Shown here piece after piece: positions 62,172 to 64,000 of a DNA stretch of 64,000 bases. Both the position numbers and the translations under genes were made by a program. The stretch is from Anaerolineae bacterium UTCFX2 (GTDB lineage Bacteria; Chloroflexota; Anaerolineae; Anaerolineales; UBA4823), in the NCBI GenBank assembly GCA_002050125.1, contig MWTA01000058.1, positions 1 to 64,000 of the forward strand, in the 5' to 3' direction. Each line of letters opens with the position of its first letter. Positions within the stretch are counted from its first letter, which is position 1. Below the pieces are notes generated by a model. It did not search any database, was not told where the DNA came from, and saw only the letters and a list, made by a program, of their open reading frames with translations.

Positions 62172-63824
62172 TTACTTGAGCATGGGCATCCGAATGCCGT
62201 GCTTCTTGGCAGCCTGGATGGCTTCGGGGTAGCCGGCGTCGGCATGGCGCACAATGCCCAAACCTGGGTCGGTGGTCAAGACGCGCTCCAGCCGCCGGGC
62301 GGCAGCTTCGGTGCCGTCGGCGACGATCACCTGACCGGCGTGCTGGCTGAAGCCGATCCCGACCCCGCCGCCGTGATGGAATGAAACCCAGGTAGCCCCG
62401 CCGGCAGTGTTGATCAAGGCGTTGAGGATCGCCCAATCGCTCACAGCATCGGTGCCGTCGAGCATGCTTTCGGTCTCCCGGTTGGGCGAGGCGACCGAGC
62501 CGGCGTCCAGATGGTCGCGCCCAATCACGAGCGGCGCTTTGACCTCGCCGCGCTTTACCATCTCGTTGAATTTAAGCCCAGCTTTGGCGCGCTCGCCGTA
62601 ACCGAGCCAGCAGATGCGCGCCGGCAGACCCTGAAACGGGACCTTCTCGCGCGCCAGCTTGAGCCAGCGCAGGAGGTGATCGTTTTCGGGGAAGAGTTCA
62701 GCCACGGCTTGGTCGGTGCGGTAAATGTCCTCCGGGTCGCCGGAGAGGGCAATCCAGCGGAAAGGACCTTTGCCTTCGCAGAAGAGCGGGCGGATGTAAG
62801 CCGGCACGAAGCCGGGGAATTCGAAGGCGTCGGAGACGCCGTAGTCGTAGGCGCGCTGGCGCAGGTTGTTGCCATAGTCGAAAACCTCCGCCCCGGCGCG
62901 CTGAAAAGCCAGCATAGCCTGGACGTGGTTAGCCATGGATTGCATCGCGCGCCGTTCGTATTCGGCGCGGTCGCTGCGGCGCAGTTCATCGGCGGCGGTC
63001 AGGCTCAAGTCACTCGGAACGTACATGTGAACGTCGTGGGCTGGGGTCTGGTCGGTCACTACGTCGGGGATCACGCCGCGGACGACCAGCTCAGGATAGA
63101 TGTCGGCGGCGTTGGCGATCAAGCCGATCGAGATGGGTGTCCGCTTTTCTTTGTTTTCTTCCACCAGGGTCATGGCTTCTTCGAGGGAATCGACGACTGT
63201 ATCGACATAGCCGATTTCCTGGCGGCGGCGGGCGCGCTCCGGATCGACTTCGACGATCAGCCCGACGCCCTCGTTCATGGTAATTGCGAGGGGTTGAGCG
63301 CCGCCCATGCCGCCCAACCCGGCGGTGAGGACGAACTTGCCCCTGAGAGAACCCCAGCCGCGCTGCCGCGCGAGCGCCCCGAGGGTTTCATAGGTGCCCT
63401 GGACGATGCCCTGGGTGCCAATGTAGTTCCAGGAGCCGGCGGTCATCTGACCGAACATGATCAGACCTTGAGCGGCGAGCTGATCGAAGTGCTCCTGGGT
63501 CGCCCAATGCGGGACCAGGTTAGAGTTAGCAATCAGAACCCGCGGCGCATCGGGGTGTGATTTGAAAACTGCGACCGGCTTGCCGGACTGCACGAGCAGC
63601 GTTTCGTCATCTTCCAGGTTGCGCAACGTGTCGAGGATGGCGTCGAACGCCTCCCAACTGCGGGCAGCCTGACCGCTCCCGCCGTAAACGACCAGATCGC
63701 GAGGCCGTTCAGCCACCTCAGGATCGAGATTGTTCTGGAGCATGCGGTAAGGCGCTTCGGTGAGCCAGGATTTACAGTTCAACTGGACGCCGCGCGGCGC
63801 CCGCACAACACGTGGTTGAGACAT
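62172..63824 (-). CDS. hutU: Urocanate hydratase
   Basis: A 550-residue urocanase that converts urocanate to imidazolone propionate in histidine degradation. Landmarks: the N-terminal [18 protein letters not shown], the NAD+-binding [23 protein letters not shown] (about 165-187) and the active-site region [17 protein letters not shown] (about 395-415) with the conserved Cys. I start at the ATG at 63824, preceded by GGAGGTT. A -10 TATAAT is at 63858-63863 (minus strand). No other hut gene is in the window; upstream genes lie beyond the right edge. The kinase-like gene follows 3 bases downstream. Confidence 0.96.
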   Translation of the reverse strand: MSQPRVVRAPRGVQLNCKSWLTEAPYRMLQNNLDPEVAERPRDLVVYGGSGQAARSWEAFDAILDTLRNLEDDETLLVQSGKPVAVFKSHPDAPRVLIANSNLVPHWATQEHFDQLAAQGLIMFGQMTAGSWNYIGTQGIVQGTYETLGALARQRGWGSLRGKFVLTAGLGGMGGAQPLAITMNEGVGLIVEVDPERARRRQEIGYVDTVVDSLEEAMTLVEENKEKRTPISIGLIANAADIYPELVVRGVIPDVVTDQTPAHDVHMYVPSDLSLTAADELRRSDRAEYERRAMQSMANHVQAMLAFQRAGAEVFDYGNNLRQRAYDYGVSDAFEFPGFVPAYIRPLFCEGKGPFRWIALSGDPEDIYRTDQAVAELFPENDHLLRWLKLAREKVPFQGLPARICWLGYGERAKAGLKFNEMVKRGEVKAPLVIGRDHLDAGSVASPNRETESMLDGTDAVSDWAILNALINTAGGATWVSFHHGGGVGIGFSQHAGQVIVADGTEAAARRLERVLTTDPGLGIVRHADAGYPEAIQAAKKHGIRMPMLK

Positions 63825-64000
63825 GGGAACCTCCATTTCCAATTATTGTTTGTTCTAATTATACGCTAAGGGAAGGCTGGCAAGAGAACAGATAGGCGCC
63901 GAGAACGAAATTCAGCTTCGCATTCGGGATGTTGAGCCTTGAAGCTGAGTATCGGGCTCCCCAGGCTGGCGCTGGCGTGCGGTCTGAAAGCGCGGATTGC
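63825..64000. promoter_or_regulatory. hutU upstream region, right edge
   Basis: On the minus strand TATAAT (63858-63863) lies about 33 bases before the hutU ATG, with GGAGGTT in the leader; there is no good -35. A CAGCTTC/GAAGCTG inverted repeat sits around 63914-63955. No other gene is visible up to the edge. Confidence 0.45.

Noticed and set aside
1-64000. CRISPR array or rRNA genes
   Set aside because: No regularly spaced repeat of 25-40 bases and no rRNA-like sequence were seen by eye.

Overview
The window reads as chromosomal DNA of a GC-rich bacterium, densely coded with short intergenic gaps. No rRNA, tRNA or CRISPR array was found. The gene set suggests a member of the Chloroflexota, perhaps Anaerolineae: a short thermophile-type glycogen phosphorylase, a Thr/Pro-rich LysM and lipoprotein repertoire, a sortase without visible LPXTG substrates, a fused CydDC, and no lipopolysaccharide or outer-membrane genes. 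This is an inference from style and content; no marker was compared with a database.

Layout. 0.4-3.2 kb: glycogen phosphorylase and a UPF0316 membrane protein. 3.3-10.1 kb: a respiratory unit on the + strand with an Rrf2-type regulator, cytochrome bd oxidase (cydA, cydB) and a single-chain CydDC exporter, preceded by a CRP/FNR-type palindrome and a second inverted repeat. 10.0-14.4 kb: minus-strand genes. A GDPD phosphodiesterase and the 3' third of an M29 aminopeptidase are followed by an AT-richer three-gene cassette (cytosine-5 DNA methyltransferase, MORC/MutL-like GHKL ATPase, Vsr-type endonuclease). The cassette has replaced the 5' two thirds of the aminopeptidase gene. It is the most likely unusual system in the window. 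14.6-21.5 kb: a polysaccharide locus (bi-domain dehydrogenase, membrane protein, heparinase II/III-like protein, GT4 glycosyltransferase).

21.5-28.2 kb (minus): diguanylate cyclase, TsaD, an M24 peptidase, SelA and a small membrane protein. 28.3-32.2 kb: divergent dnaK and dnaA around a 625-bp spacer. 32.3-46.5 kb (minus): a long run containing an AI-2E-type permease, a sortase, a membrane methyltransferase, SixA, a HerA-like ATPase, a sugar dehydrogenase lipoprotein, a PLD lipoprotein, a THUMP-like methyltransferase, a serine hydrolase, a half-size EamA protein, an FAD oxidoreductase and a UPF0104 protein. 46.5-64 kb: envelope proteins (Ig/TolB-like, two LysM proteins, CapA), FtsK, an RNase Z-like enzyme, a UPF0173 hydrolase, a GNAT acetyltransferase, a GT2-thioesterase-GT4 operon, an MFS transporter, an unknown membrane protein, a kinase-fold protein lacking the catalytic aspartate, and urocanate hydratase.

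A recurring feature is a TATAAT-like hexamer only 6-12 bases upstream of the start codon. This suggests that a sizeable share of these genes are transcribed as leaderless or near-leaderless mRNAs. Gene starts were chosen from ribosome-binding sites, these hexamers and family length. They often differ from the longest open frame, and this is stated where it matters.
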